Of a stretch of 64,000 nt of DNA, positions 1-11,881 are shown in pieces. The stretch spans positions 4,278,001 through 4,342,000 of the forward strand of contig AP025283.1 of NCBI GenBank assembly GCA_024347235.1. The letters run 5' to 3'. Position numbers and translations under genes: made by a program. The stretch is from Aliamphritea spongicola. Its GTDB lineage: Bacteria; Pseudomonadota; Gammaproteobacteria; Pseudomonadales; Balneatricaceae. A model generated the notes under the pieces. The model was given only the letters and a program-made list of their open reading frames with translations. It was not told the origin of the DNA and made no database searches. Numbering within the stretch: the first letter of the stretch is position 1; each line of letters starts with the position of its first letter.

Positions 1-2653
1 GGAAGGCTCACGCTACGGGGTGCTGGCGGGTCTGAGCGCTGGCTTTATTCTGTGGATCTACACCCTGGTATTCCCGACACTGGCCAGTGTCGGATTACTC
101 GACAACGACATTATCGAAAACGGCCTGTTTGGTTATGAAAGCCTTAAACCGATGGCCCTGTTCGGCATAACCGGATTGGACATACTCACCCACGGCACCC
201 TCTGAGTGTTGGTGTGAATGCCCTGCTCTATCTGGTCATTTCACACTACACATCACAGCGACTGGTTGACCGCATTCAGGCGAGCGCATTTGTTGACGCC
301 TACAATAAGGACCTTAACGAATCCCAGCGCACCACCAATACACACGCCACCGTCAGCGATCTGCAAACCCTTGCGGAGCGTTTCCTGGCACCAACCGGGC
401 GCAGCATGCCTTTACTGATTTCGCCCTGAAATTCAGCCAGACTCCGCCACTGCCCAGTGAAAAAGCCAGCCATGAACTGATTCAGTTTACGGAACGCCTG
501 CTGGCAGGTGCTATCGGCGCATCATCCGCACGCATCGTACTGGCCTCCACCCTGCGGGGCAAAGACATGCAAATCGGCGACATCGTTACCATTGTCGATG
601 AAGCCTCTCAGGCACTGCGTTTCAACCGCTCCCTGCTGCAGTCCACCATTGAAAATATTTCCATGGGCATCAGCGTAGTGGATCAGCAAATGCGGATCGT
701 AGCCTGGAACCGCCGCTATATTGAAATGTTTAATTACCCCGACGGACTGGTGTGTGTCGGACGGCCCATTGAAGACATATTCCGCTATAACGCCCGCCAC
801 GGAGAATACGGTGACGGTGACATTGAAGCATCCGTCAAAGCCCGCCTGGACGCTATTCGCTCCGGAGACAATCAGGCATACGAACGCCACCGCCAGAACG
901 GTACCGTCCTGGAGATTCGCGGTAACACCATGCCGAATGGTGGCTTTGTGAATACCTACATGGATATCACCGACCACAAAGAGGTTCAGGAAGCCCTGCG
1001 TGAAAGTGAACAGAACATCCGGATTTACACCGACAATGTGCCGGTACTGATCGCCTATCTGAATAACGACCAGTACTATCAGTTCGTCAACAAATCCTAC
1101 GCCCAGACATTCGGCATCGACCGGCATAACATCGCCGGCATGCACTGTACCAGTGTTCTCAGCGAGGAAGAGTACAAACAGCGCTTACCCTATATAAAAG
1201 CGGCCGTTGCCGGCGAGCGCCAGCGGTTTGAAACCCAGTTACCAACGAAAGACGGCTCCCCCGCTATGCCGAGGTTACCTATATCCCTCACTTTGGCTAT
1301 CAGGAGAGATCCCCGGGTACTTCACCCTCTATCAGGACATTACCGAGCGCCGGCTTGCAGAACAGGCCCTGCAGGAAACCAATGAAAATCTGGAACAGCG
1401 GGTTCAGGAACGGACTTACTCGCTGTCAGTAGTTAACAATGAGCTGCGCAAAGAAAACACCGTCAGAGCACTGATTGAGGATGAACTGCGCCAGGCCAAA
1501 GCCGATGCAGATGCCGCCAACCTGGGTAAAACCCGCTTCCTTGCGGCTGCCAGCCACGACGTACTCCAGCCCCTGAACGCTGCCCGGCTGTTTACCTCAG
1601 CACTGGCACAGCAACAGCACAGTGAAGCAACCACCCAATTGATAGAAAATCTGGACGGTTCACTGAAAGCCGCTGAAACGCTAATCTCGGCGATACTGGA
1701 TATATCCAAGCTGGATGCCGGTGCACTGGTGCCTAACCGTAGTCACTTCAGCCTGACAACCCTGTTTGAAAACCTGAATACGGAATTCACCGCACTGGCC
1801 AATGAAAAGGCCTGCAGTTCCACTTTGTAAACTGCCATCGAATCGTACATTCCGATCCGCAACTTCTCCGGCGGGTGCTGCAAAACTTCATTTCCAATGC
1901 CATTCGCTATACCCAGAAAGGCAAGATCCTGCTGGGCTGCCGGCATACAGGCAACAGTATCCGGATAGAGGTATGGGACACCGGCGTGGGCATTCCAGAA
2001 GACAAGCTCAGTGAAGTATTTGAAGAGTTCAGACGGATCAACAACCCTAAACACTCCAAAGTAGAAGGCCTGGGCCTTGGTCTGGCGATTACCGAACGTA
2101 TCGCCCATATTCTTGAGCATCCGATTAGCGTCCGCTCCTGGCCCGGCAAGGGCACCGTTTTCAGTGTCAATGTGCCACTCGGGGAAACCAGCAAGGCCAT
2201 TAAACAGCAACCGGAGAACCGTGGCTGGACCCGCAGTAAGGGCCTGGAGGGGTTAATGTGCTGGTTGTGGATAACGAGCCAAGTATTCTGGAAGGCATGA
2301 CCGCACTGTTGCAGGGCTGGTCCTGTAATACCTTATGCGCAACCTCCAGTGCAAACGCGGCGGCCCTGATCCGCGACGAAGATTTCACACCGGATATTAT
2401 TCTGATGGACTACCATCTGGATGACAGCCTGACAGGCATCATGGCACTGAAAGATCTGGCACCTCTCTGGCCTGCCCCGGTACCGGCAGTAGTCATCACC
2501 GCAGACCGCACCGATGAAGTTCAGGACGAGATCCGCCAGTCGGCAGCACAGCACCTGAATAAACCGATAAAACCGGCAGCACTGCGCGCCATGATCAACA
2601 AACTCATTTCAGCTAACCGGCAACAAGAAGCTGAAACTTCCGGCCAGACGTAA
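1..2653 (+). CDS. crbS: CrbS/MxtR-like hybrid sensor histidine kinase (5' truncated by window edge)
   Basis: The 3' part of a membrane-bound hybrid kinase. Reading from base 2, the first ~75 residues are the last hydrophobic segments of a sodium:solute-symporter (PutP-like) domain. PAS domains follow, then a HisKA domain with the H-box residues SHDVLQPLNAARLF (around base 1552). The HATPase has an N-box (NFISNAIRY), G1 (WDTGVGIPE) and G2 (GLGLGLAITER). A C-terminal receiver begins VLVVDNEPS and has the likely phospho-acceptor Asp in LMDYHLDD. Family knowledge: symporter-PAS-kinase-receiver proteins beside a LuxR regulator and acs are the CrbS/R (MxtR/ErdR) acetate-switch system, which controls acetyl-CoA synthetase. 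The frame breaks near 204, 410, 1263, 1309, 1808 and 2250. For example, a G added to CTCTGAGT at ~204 and to GAGGGG at ~2250 restores a continuous protein. The ligand is unknown. CbrA- or NahK-type kinases are alternatives, but the gene context favours CrbS. Confidence 0.8.
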
Positions 2654-2671
2654 AGGGCCTGACGGCCCTTT
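2652..2671. terminator. Bidirectional terminator between crbS and crbR
   Basis: Perfect 8-bp stem AAAGGGCC/GGCCCTTT with a TGAC loop, overlapping the crbS stop and followed by a T-run on the plus strand. It sits between two convergent genes, so it can serve both. Confidence 0.8.
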
Positions 2672-2695
2672 TTCACACTGTTTTATATCCGGGTA

Positions 2696-3361
2696 TTACG
2701 CCAGCTCAGTTTTCGGCGGCTCAACACCTAAGCGTTGTGCGGCAATCACGGCCTGAGTACGGCTGTGTACGCCCAGCTTACGCAAAATGGCCGTCACGTG
2801 GGCCTTAATGGTCGCTTCAGATACATTCAGCTCATAAGCGATCTGCTTATTCAGCAGCCCTTCGGTCAGCATCGTAAGTACACGGAACTGCTGTGGCGTC
2901 AGCGAGGCAAGATTGTTGGCAAACGCCTGATCTTCTGCCGGCACATCATCCATATTATCCGCCAGTGCCTGTGGCAGCCATTCTTCACCCTGCAACACTT
3001 TGGAAATCGCTTCAGCAATGATATCCAGCGGCGATGACTTAGGAATAAACCCGGATGCACCGTAATCAATGGCGCGCTTCATCACCACCGGTTCTTCACT
3101 GCCAGAAACCACCACAACAGGTATTCCCGGGTTTTGGCCCCTCAGGAATACCAGGCCGGTAAAACCGTTAGTCCCCGGCATATGCAGGTCCAGCAGGACC
3201 AGATCTGCGTCACTGTGTGTATCCACCGCTTCCTGAACAGCGGCCAGAGAATCAGCTTCTACAATTTCAACACCGGAAACAGCTTGAGTCACCGCCTGTT
3301 TAAGCGCTGCACGAAACAGCGGATGATCATCCGCAATGATTATTTTCTGCGCTAACTGCAT
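2696..3361 (-). CDS. crbR: LuxR/NarL-family response regulator (CrbR/ErdR-like)
   Basis: An intact protein of 221 residues. The N-terminal receiver shows the acidic pair in IIADDHP, the phospho-acceptor Asp in LLDLHMPG (around residue 58) and the conserved Lys in IPKSSP. The C-terminal LuxR-type helix-turn-helix reads LTPQQFRVLTMLTEGLLNKQ followed by SEATIKAHVTAILRKLG. The start is supported by GGGGAGAGG just upstream of the ATG. It is convergent with the hybrid kinase and lies downstream of acs on the same strand. Family knowledge: this regulator with a CrbS-type kinase activates acs for acetate use. That it binds the acs promoter here is inferred from context, since I could not recognise an operator sequence. 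Confidence 0.85.
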   Translation of the reverse strand: MQLAQKIIIADDHPLFRAALKQAVTQAVSGVEIVEADSLAAVQEAVDTHSDADLVLLDLHMPGTNGFTGLVFLRGQNPGIPVVVVSGSEEPVVMKRAIDYGASGFIPKSSPLDIIAEAISKVLQGEEWLPQALADNMDDVPAEDQAFANNLASLTPQQFRVLTMLTEGLLNKQIAYELNVSEATIKAHVTAILRKLGVHSRTQAVIAAQRLGVEPPKTELA

Positions 3362-3608
3362 TCAACCTCTCCCCATATGCATCATGTTACTTAGCATAGC
3401 AGTGAAAACTGCTCTGGCAGGACCAGCAACGGCCTGCAGCACACCACTTACATTAGCAACATATTATCACCGGCAACCTTTTAAACAAACTTCTGCCACC
3501 TGTCGTGGCGAATTTTATTGTTTAAGCTCAATAAGTTAGCCTTATACTTAAGTCGAAGAAACGACTCTGAATTACACTTAAAAATTACTTTCCCTTAAAA
3601 ACAACAAC

Positions 3609-3628
3609 GCCCCGTACAAAGACGGGGC
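3609..3628 (-). terminator. acs terminator
   Basis: Stem GCCCCGT/ACGGGGC with a 6-nt loop just after the acs stop. On the minus strand it is followed by a T-rich tail (GTTGTTGTTTTT). Confidence 0.8.
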
Positions 3629-3644
3629 ACTGAATATTAAGCAC

Positions 3645-5596
3645 TTATTTGCGGTTCATACGGTGCTCAATCAGGTCATCAACCACCGACGGATCCGCCA
3701 ACGTTGAGGTATCACCCAGGGCGGCAAAATCATCTTCAGCGATCTTACGCAGGATACGGCGCATGATCTTACCTGAACGGGTTTTTGGCATACCCGGGGC
3801 AAACTGAATCAGATCCGGCGAAGCAATCGGGCCGATCTCCGCACGTACCCAGTTACGCAGCTCTTTCATCAGCTCGTCAGACTCTTCATAACCGGACTGC
3901 AGGGTCACGTACACATAGATACCCTGGCCCTTGATGTCATGCGGATAACCTACAACCGCCGCTTCAGCAACTGCCGCATGGGCTACCAGCGCAGATTCAA
4001 CCTCTGCAGTACCCATACGGTGGCCGGATACGTTGATCACGTCATCAACACGGCCGGTAATCCAGTAATAACCGTCTTCATCACGACGGGCACCGTCACC
4101 GGTGGTATACATGCCCTTAAACGTTGAGAAGTAGGTTTGTACGAAGCGCTCGTGATCACCCCAGATTGAACGCGCCTGGGAAGGCCATGAGTCGGTCAGC
4201 ACCAGATTACCGTCAACAGCACCGCTCAGTTCATTCCCTTCGTTATCCAGCAGTGCCGGCATAACACCGAAGAACGGACGGGTTGCAGAACCCGGCTTAG
4301 CCGCGGTAGCACCCGGCAGTGGCACAATCATCACGCCACCGGTTTCAGTCTGCCACCAGGTATCAACGATCGGGCAGTTTTCCTGACCGACAATCCGGTG
4401 GTACCACTCCCAGGCTTCAGGGTTGATTGGCTCGCCCACAGAACCCAGAATCCGCAGTGAAGAAAGATCGGCATCACCCAATACATCTTCACCCTGCTGC
4501 ATCAGTGCACGGATAGCGGTTGGTGCAGTGTAGAACTGATTTACTTTATGCTTTTCGATAACACGGCCGAACCGGCTATTATCCGGGTAGCTCGGCACAC
4601 CTTCAAACATCAGTGTTGTTGCACCGTTCGCCAGCGGGCCATAAACAATGTAGCTGTGTCCGGTTACCCAGCCCACGTCTGCTGTACACCAGTAGATATC
4701 GCCGTCTTTATAATCGAATACATACTCATGGGTCATAGACGCATACACCATGTAACCACCGGTTGTATGTTTCAGACCTTTAGGTGCACCGGTAGAGCCG
4801 GAGGTGTAAAGAATAAACAGCGGATCTTCGGCATTCATTTCTTCTGCCGGGCAATCCGTGGACGCCGCTGCGGTCAGTTCTTCATACCACTTATCACGGC
4901 TGGCATCCCAGGTTACATCCTGATCTACACGCTTCACCACCAGCACGCTGCTGATGCAGGCTGCTACCGCAGGGTTTTCCAGCGCTTTATCCACGTTTTC
5001 TTTCAGTGGAACCGCTTTACCGCCACGCAACGAATAGTTAGCAGTAATGACAACTTTAGAGTTCGCACCTTCGATACGTGCGGCCAGGGCTTCCGGTGAG
5101 AAACCACCGAAAACAATGGAGTGCACCGCACCGATACGGGCACAGGCCAGCATTGCGACTGCCGCTTCCGGGATCATCGGCATATAAAGAGTTACAACGT
5201 CACCTTTTGAACACCCTCACCTTTCAGTACATTGGCAAAACGACTGACACGCTCATGCAGATCGCGGTAAGTAATATTCTCTGACTCACTCGGGTCATCC
5301 CCTTCCCAGATAATCGCCGTCTGGTCGCCACGGGTTTCCAGATGCCGGTCCAGACAGTTATAAGCCGCATTCAGAGTGCCGTCTTCATACCAGCGGATAT
5401 CCACATTGTGCGGATCAAAAGAGGTGTTCTTAACTTTGGAGTAAGGCTTAAACCAGTCGATACGCTTACCATGCTCGCCCCAGAACGCATCAGGATCGTT
5501 AACTGACTGCTCGTACATCGCTGTGTATTTTGCGTTATCGATATGCGCAGAAGCGGCCATCGCTTCAGAGACCGGATACATCTTAGAGTCGCTCAT
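3645..5596 (-). CDS. acs: Acetyl-CoA synthetase (AMP-forming)
   Basis: Converts acetate, ATP and CoA to acetyl-CoA through acetyl-AMP in the cytoplasm. The adenylate-forming signature is [12 protein letters not shown], followed by [10 protein letters not shown] and YTTGDGA. The C-terminal [11 protein letters not shown] holds the lysine that is acetylated to regulate Acs in other bacteria. Length is ~650 residues, as usual for Acs. The frame breaks once near 5203: the minus strand reads CAAAAGGTGAC, and one extra G gives the expected [16 protein letters not shown]. The start at 5596 (MSDSKMYP) is chosen because AAGGG lies 8 nt upstream; an ATG two codons earlier (5602) is possible. The neighbouring CrbS/CrbR pair is its likely regulator. 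Confidence 0.95.
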
Positions 5597-5725
5597 GATC
5601 ATGCCCTTAACTTGTTATTTTATATTCGTTATCAGCGGATAATGCAGAACAGCGCACGTCACTGCTATGCATTCATGCTCAGGTTTCAGCGTGCAGCGGC
5701 ACCGACTGTTCCCGACAAAAGATTC

Positions 5726-5754
5726 ATTATATAGACGCCGGGAGTTGGCCAGAC
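5726..5754 (-). promoter_or_regulatory. Candidate acs promoter
   Basis: A consensus -10 (TATAAT, 5731-5726) lies ~130 bp upstream of the acs start. The hexamer 17 bp further upstream (GTCTGG) is a poor -35, which is what an activator-dependent promoter would look like. The rest of the 5603-5986 gap holds no gene that I can support. Confidence 0.4.
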
Positions 5755-5986
5755 GCGAAAATCTGTTCCTGATTTAATTAATTACTCTACTAATACCATG
5801 CTTTTGCAGCATTGCCTCACAGGCTGACAGTAAAGCGTTTTCAGCATTCATCTGATGTCTGATCAATGTATAAAGACTGCCCTGCTGCCTAAATTAGACA
5901 TTGGTCGATTTACAGCAAGCCATTAGTCTTACACGGAATCGGACTGAGAGTAGCGCTGCGGCTGGGTTTGAACAAGTGATTCCCGG

Positions 5987-6012
5987 TTCTGCAAATGTTG
6001 CCATTTGCAGAA
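5987..6012 (-). terminator. Hairpin downstream of fleR
   Basis: Perfect 11-bp stem TTCTGCAAATG/CATTTGCAGAA with a TTGC loop, 15 nt after the fleR stop. There is no T-run, so termination would be weak or Rho-assisted. Confidence 0.45.
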
Positions 6013-6026
6013 CACAGCCTGGCAAA

Positions 6027-7390
6027 TCAGCCCAGCATGGCATCCAGATCCACACCGTCTTCACGCATTTTTGCCAGCTTATAGCGCAGCGTCCGGGGAC
6101 TGATACCCAGTTGCTGAGCAGCATCTTTACGGCTGCCTCCGGTTTCCCTGAGGGTATCAATGATCAGCTGATACTCATGCTGGCGCACACCGGCAACCAG
6201 CGGATTTGAATCACTCCCTGAAGACAGCTCAACACTGGTATCAAACTCGGCGGTCTGAATACTGGTGGGCTGAATGTGCAGATCACGGGCACTGATCAGC
6301 GCGCCTTGTTGCAGAATCAGCGCGCGCTGCACCACGTTATCCAGCTCCCGGACATTACCCGGCCAGTCATAATTACTCAGTGCCTGCTCAGCATCCTCAC
6401 CCAGAGAAACGGCCGTGCGGTTCATCTTCAGTGAGTACTTACTCAGCAAGCGCTTGGCCAGCGGTACAATATCTGCCCGGCGCTCTCGCAGCGGCAACCA
6501 CTGCAACGGAAACACATTCAGACGGTAGTACAGATCTTCACGGAATTTATTCTCGCCCACATAAGACTCAAGCTTACGGTTAGTGGTCGCCAGAATCCGC
6601 ACATCCAGACTGATGACTTTACGGCCACCGACCCGCTCCACTTCCTGCTCCTGCAGGACACGCAACAGCTTGGCCTGCAGGCCAAGATCCATCTCGGAGA
6701 TTTCATCCAGCAAAATAGTCCCGCCGTTAGCCTGTTCAAACTTACCCGGGTTACTGCTGTACGCACCGGTAAATGCGCCCTTTTCGTGACCGAACAGCGT
6801 CGCTTCCAACATGCTTTCCGGAATGGCTGCACAGTTAATGGCGATGAACGGCTGATCCGCTCGTGGAGAATGGTTATGAATGTACTGGGCCAGCACTTCT
6901 TTACCGGTACCGCTTTCGCCGGTAATCAGTACGGTGGAGTCGGTTTCTGCCACTCGCCGGGCAACCTGCAACAGTTGTTTACTGGAGTTTTCTTCCGCCA
7001 CCGGCTGCAGATTATCCTGCTTACGGATCTGCGTGCCGGTATAACGTTTTACTACTTCAATCAGTGCATCCGGCTCAAAGGGCTTCATCAGATAATCCAC
7101 AGCACCGCTGCGTATTGCATCCACCGCTTTATTCACCTGCCCGTAGGCGGTAATCAGCATCACCGGCAAACAGGGATGTTGCTGCTGTATTTTTCCAGTA
7201 ATTCATGGCCGTCCATGCCGCCCATATTGACGTCACTGACCACCATATCTACCGACTGCTGACTCAGCAGTGTCAGTGCATCTTCACCGGACTCGGCTTC
7301 GAGACAACCGAAATCGGCCAGTTCCAGTGTATCGACCAGCGCTTCTCTCAAGCTGGCATCATCTTCAACCACCAGTATCTGCGTCGCCAT
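6027..7390 (-). CDS. fleR: Sigma-54-dependent response regulator FleR/FlrC
   Basis: Phosphorylation-dependent activator of mid-class flagellar genes with sigma-54. The N-terminal receiver has the acidic pair in VVEDD and the phospho-acceptor in VVSDVNMGG. The AAA+ domain has Walker A GESGTGKE, the sigma-54 contact loop GAFTGA, and NCAAIPESMLE. The C-terminal Fis-type helix-turn-helix is QLGISPRTLRYKLAKM. Length is ~454 residues, close to known FleR. One frame break near 7192 is repaired by one A in the A5 run of GGAAAAATACAG, restoring LLEKIQQQHPCLPVMLITAYG-type sequence. It follows fleS by 48 bp. Its likely targets here are the -24/-12 promoters before flgB and flgF (inference). Confidence 0.92.
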
Positions 7391-7438
7391 GTATTTTCCC
7401 GTTTCGTTATCTGTATAAATTCAAAAACAGCCGGTTTA

Positions 7439-8554
7439 TCAACTGCTGACGTTAGCATCTTTTTCGTAAGGCAATAAGAACGCTGCCCGCGTGCCCTTAC
7501 CGAGCTCTGACACCAGTACAAATTCACCGTGATGCGCTTTGGCAACCACCTGTGCCACCGCTAACCCCAGGCCGGTGCCGTGTGATTTAGTCGAGTAAAA
7601 CGGCTCCAGTACTTTCCGGCACTGCTCCTGATCCATGCCCGGACCATTATCTGCCACCATCAGGCACAGCCTTTCCTTAAGCACTGATGCTTCAATGCTT
7701 AACTCAGCGCCCTTACCTGTCGCCTGCAGGCTGTTTTCAACCAGATTCATCAGTGCGCCCAGTAAGGCTTCTTTATTACACTGCAACTGAAGGTCCGGGA
7801 CCGCATTAATACATTCGCAGTCTGCATCCCAGGCCGCCAGCGGTACATCCAGTGCATCTTCAATATCGCGAAATAACTGCGCCAGGGTCAGACGGTCATC
7901 CAGACGGGTTTCCCCGGGCAAACACCAGCATATCGCGCACCTGATGCTCCAGATTTTCCAGCCGTGATTTAATTTTGCCAGCAAACTTAATCTGCTTATC
8001 TGTCTGCAAACCCGGCTTAATAAGATGACTCGCGTATAACAAAGCCGCCGACAGCGGCGTACGGATCTGATGTGCCAGGAAGCCATCATCCGGCCCATTT
8101 CAGACAACCGCTGATAATGAGCAACCTGCCCCTGTAAGAGCCGAGTTTCGGTCTGATCCGTCAGCATAATCAGCTGCCCGGTTTCAGACTCAAGCGAGCG
8201 GGTAGACAAACTCACCCGGCGGCCGCTTTTAAAGATACCTCGTGTCCATCATCACTGCGCGGCGCAAAGCTTCGCTGAATAATCCCCAGCCAGGATTCCC
8301 CAGCAACGGTTCCCCAGCAGCTCTGCGGCTGCCAGATTCGCTTCGCTCACCAGACCACGGTGATCGACCACCAGTACGCCGGCAGGCAGGAGGTTTAACA
8401 GATTATCCATACGGCCGCTCAGGCGGGAGTTTTCTGCCTGTTGCTCAAGGTGCTGCCCCTGAGTATCCGCCAACTGAACTTGCAGGGCAGCTACCTGCTC
8501 ACGCAGTTGCGCCAGTTCAGTATTCATCTCAGTGTTAGAGTTCTGATCGGCCAT
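7439..8554 (-). CDS. fleS: Sensor histidine kinase FleS/FlrB
   Basis: Cytoplasmic PAS-type kinase that phosphorylates FleR. It starts MADQNSN and has a predicted coiled-coil of leucine/glutamine heptads (residues ~12-50), then a PAS core (LLPAGVLVVDHRG). The H-box is recovered in a shifted frame near 8080: adding one C to CTTCCTGG gives SLAHQIRTPLSAALLYA. The HATPase shows NLVENSLQATGKG, VADNGPGMDQ and GTGLGLAVAQVVAKAHHGE. There are at least three frame breaks (around 8240-8310, 8083 and 7925). No membrane segment is seen, as expected for FleS. It begins 3 nt after the fleQ stop, so it is co-transcribed with fleQ. This differs from the separate fleSR promoter described in Pseudomonas. Confidence 0.88.
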
Positions 8555-8557
8555 GGG

Positions 8558-9977
8558 TTATTTTCGCTGAATCCCGTACTTACGCATTTTCTCCACCAGC
8601 GTGGTCCGGCGAATTTGTAGCTTGTCCGCGGCTCTGGCAACAACGTTGTTGGTGGTATCCAGTGCCTGCTCAATCAGTACCTGTTCAATGCCTTCAAGAT
8701 AGGCCTTCATATCAATACCCTCTTCCGGCAGCACATGTGCCCCGGGAGCATCTGACGCTTCAGCCTGGGCCTGATCAACGTCCAGATGTAACTGTGCCTT
8801 TAAACTGATATCACCGGCATCTTCTTCCAGATAACGGAATTTCTCCGGTAACTCACTGATACTGATAATGCTGTCCGGGTGCATGATGGTTAAACGTTCA
8901 ATCAGATTCGCCAGTTCGCGGACATTGCCTGACCAGGGATGCTGCTGTAATGAACGGATAACCGCCGGCATGACTTTAATCCGGCCAAATCCATCCGCTT
9001 CGGCACGGCGGACAAACAGCTCAGTCAGGGTGGGAATATCTTCTGTCCGTTCACGCAGGGCGGGCATAGCAATCGGGAAAACATTCAGGCGGTAATACAG
9101 GTCTTCCCGGAACTTACCTTCATCGATCATCTCTTCCAGATTTTTATGTGTGGCGGCAATGATGCGCACATCACAGTCGATGGTTTTGGTACCGCCGACC
9201 CGTTCAAAGCACTTTTCCTGAATAACCCTTAGCAGCTTTACCTGCATATTCAGTGGCATATCACCAATTTCGTCCAGGAACAGTGTGCCGCCGTCCGCCA
9301 GTTCAAACCGCCCGGGACGGCTCGAAACAGCACCGGTAAAGGCACCTTTTTCATGCCCGAACAACTCACTCTCTAACAATTCAGAAGGTATGGCTCCGCA
9401 ATTAAGCGGCACAAAGGGCCCGGCAGCCCGTGATGAAGCCTTATGCAGGCAATTAGCCACCACTTCTTTACCGGTACCGGACTCACCGTTAATCAGCACA
9501 CTGACATCCCGTCCGGCCACTTGCGCCATCAGACTGCGAACGTCGTTCATAACGGCGCTGCCACCGGCAAGATCAGCAAACGCCTGTTGCAGCCCCCGGC
9601 CAGTTCCGCCGGCTGACGCAAGCCTCTGAAAATCTGCGCCCGGTGTAACACATACTGCACATCTGACAGCTGCGACCCCGGTGTTAAGGTACCCAGTATT
9701 CTTTGCTGCAATCCTTCACTGGCCGCTTCAGGCTGCATCCAGTCCCCACGGTGATCACCGGCGTTGCCTCATCCAGCCGCTGCGCCAGCAATTTTTCCAG
9801 ATCAATCGGATGGTTACAGTGCCCCAGCATGACAGCCAAATATTCAGAACTCCGACCTTCCTCTGCCTGCAACCAGTCAACGTAACTCTCAGTCTGGCAG
9901 GCAATGCCGGCAAAAGTTAACCGGTCGGATAACTGCCGCCGGCTATCTGCATTGTCATCTACATAAAGAAGCTGCAT
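8558..9977 (-). CDS. fleQ: Flagellar master regulator FleQ/FlrA
   Basis: Top-level activator of flagellar genes, a c-di-GMP-responsive AAA+ sigma-54 activator in known members. The N-terminal receiver-like domain starts MQLLYVDDNADSRRQL. It has Gly where the phospho-acceptor would be (AVMLGHCN), and FleQ receivers are generally degenerate. The AAA+ core has GESGTGKE, GAFTGA and LFLDEIGDMPLN. The C-terminal Fis-type helix-turn-helix LQIRRTTLVEKMRKYGIQRK is characteristic of FleQ. Two frame breaks (near 9725 and 9594) split the linker. The start at 9977 is chosen over an upstream in-frame ATG (10070) because the receiver fold begins there. Downstream fleS begins 3 nt after its stop. Confidence 0.93.
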
Positions 9978-10151
9978 ATGTGTGTCATACCTGTGATCTG
10001 AACATACCTTCAGCACTAACGCCGTCACCCGGACGGTGTGCCTGAAACAGACAAAAAACCTTAACGTCAAATTTATGACATATATTAAAACTTAACAAGT
10101 ATCTTTGTGTTATTTTTTGACGCTTCGAGAATTATTATCCATAAACCAAAA

Positions 10152-10173
10152 ACGGGCACTGTATAGCGCCCGT
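10152..10173 (-). terminator. Terminator downstream of fliS
   Basis: Stem ACGGGC/GCCCGT, followed on the minus strand by TTTTT, about 95 nt after the fliS stop. It separates fliS from fleQ. Confidence 0.65.
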
Positions 10174-10266
10174 CTCATAGTTAAATCAGAAGTATTTAAA
10201 GTCTTTCACCTAGCTACCAACTGCTGTCAGTAGCCGACATACTCACACGCTCTATACCAATAGTAA

Positions 10267-10671
10267 TTACTTACCACCCATCTGAAGCTCAACAGGCATC
10301 TCAGACCATCCTTGTTTCACCACTAAGATTAAATCCATGACTTCCTGAACTTTTTCGCTATCGCTGTTCCGGTTAGCCTGCATTATTGTACGAAGCATGT
10401 AATCATAAAGCTCATCAAGATTAGCTGCGACCTCACCGCCTTTATCCAGGTCCAGGCTCCCTCGCAAATTGACAACTATCTCAGAGGCTTTATTGAGATG
10501 GACAGTTCTTTCTTCAATACTATTTCGCTCGATAGCCCCTTTGGATTTCGCTAAAGCAGCTAACGCTCCATCAAAAAGCATTGCAATCAACTTATGTGGA
10601 CTGGCTGTAGCGACTGTCGCATGCAGACTAACGTTTTGATACTGCTTAAGAGCCTTTAAGTTTACAGACAT
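10267..10671 (-). CDS. fliS: Flagellar export chaperone FliS
   Basis: Cytosolic chaperone that binds the C-terminus of flagellin and delivers it to the export gate. An intact protein of 134 residues from MSVNLKALKQYQNVSL. It carries the family core SPHKLIAMLFDGAL and a C-terminal amphipathic helix region. The start at 10671 is preferred over 10677 because AAGGTG lies ~6 nt upstream of it. fliS normally follows fliD directly; here ~12.8 kb of glycosylation genes lie between them, and fliS has its own sigma-28-type promoter (10719-10745). Confidence 0.95.
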   Translation of the reverse strand: MSVNLKALKQYQNVSLHATVATASPHKLIAMLFDGALAALAKSKGAIERNSIEERTVHLNKASEIVVNLRGSLDLDKGGEVAANLDELYDYMLRTIMQANRNSDSEKVQEVMDLILVVKQGWSEMPVELQMGGK

Positions 10672-10718
10672 GTACACACCTTAATCTAAAAATATTAGGA
10701 CTGAATCATTGTACTTCA

Positions 10719-10745
10719 ATATCGGCATCAGTGGTGCTTCCTTTA
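10719..10745 (-). promoter_or_regulatory. Sigma-28 (FliA) promoter for fliS
   Basis: The minus strand reads TAAAGGAA, 11 nt, then GCCGATAT. This matches the flagellar consensus TAAAGTTT-N11-GCCGATAA with the correct spacing, ~48 nt upstream of the fliS ATG. Confidence 0.85.
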
Positions 10746-10879
10746 ACTATCAGTGCTCTGATAAGCTACCTATATTGAGATCCTTCCCGCTGCTGCATGC
10801 TACACCACACACTATAAGTGATTTTAAATTAGTAAATATAGCCAGCATATTAATTATGAGCTTTATTGGATGAAGAACT

Positions 10880-11877
<998 letters not shown>

Positions 11878-11881
<4 letters not shown>

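Noticed and set aside
522..1145. 207-codon minus-strand open frame inside the sensor kinase gene
   Set aside because: It is antisense to a well-supported kinase PAS region and has no recognisable motifs.
4548..5099. 183-codon plus-strand open frame inside acs
   Set aside because: Antisense to conserved acetyl-CoA synthetase motifs; low-complexity His/Arg/Cys composition typical of a shadow frame.
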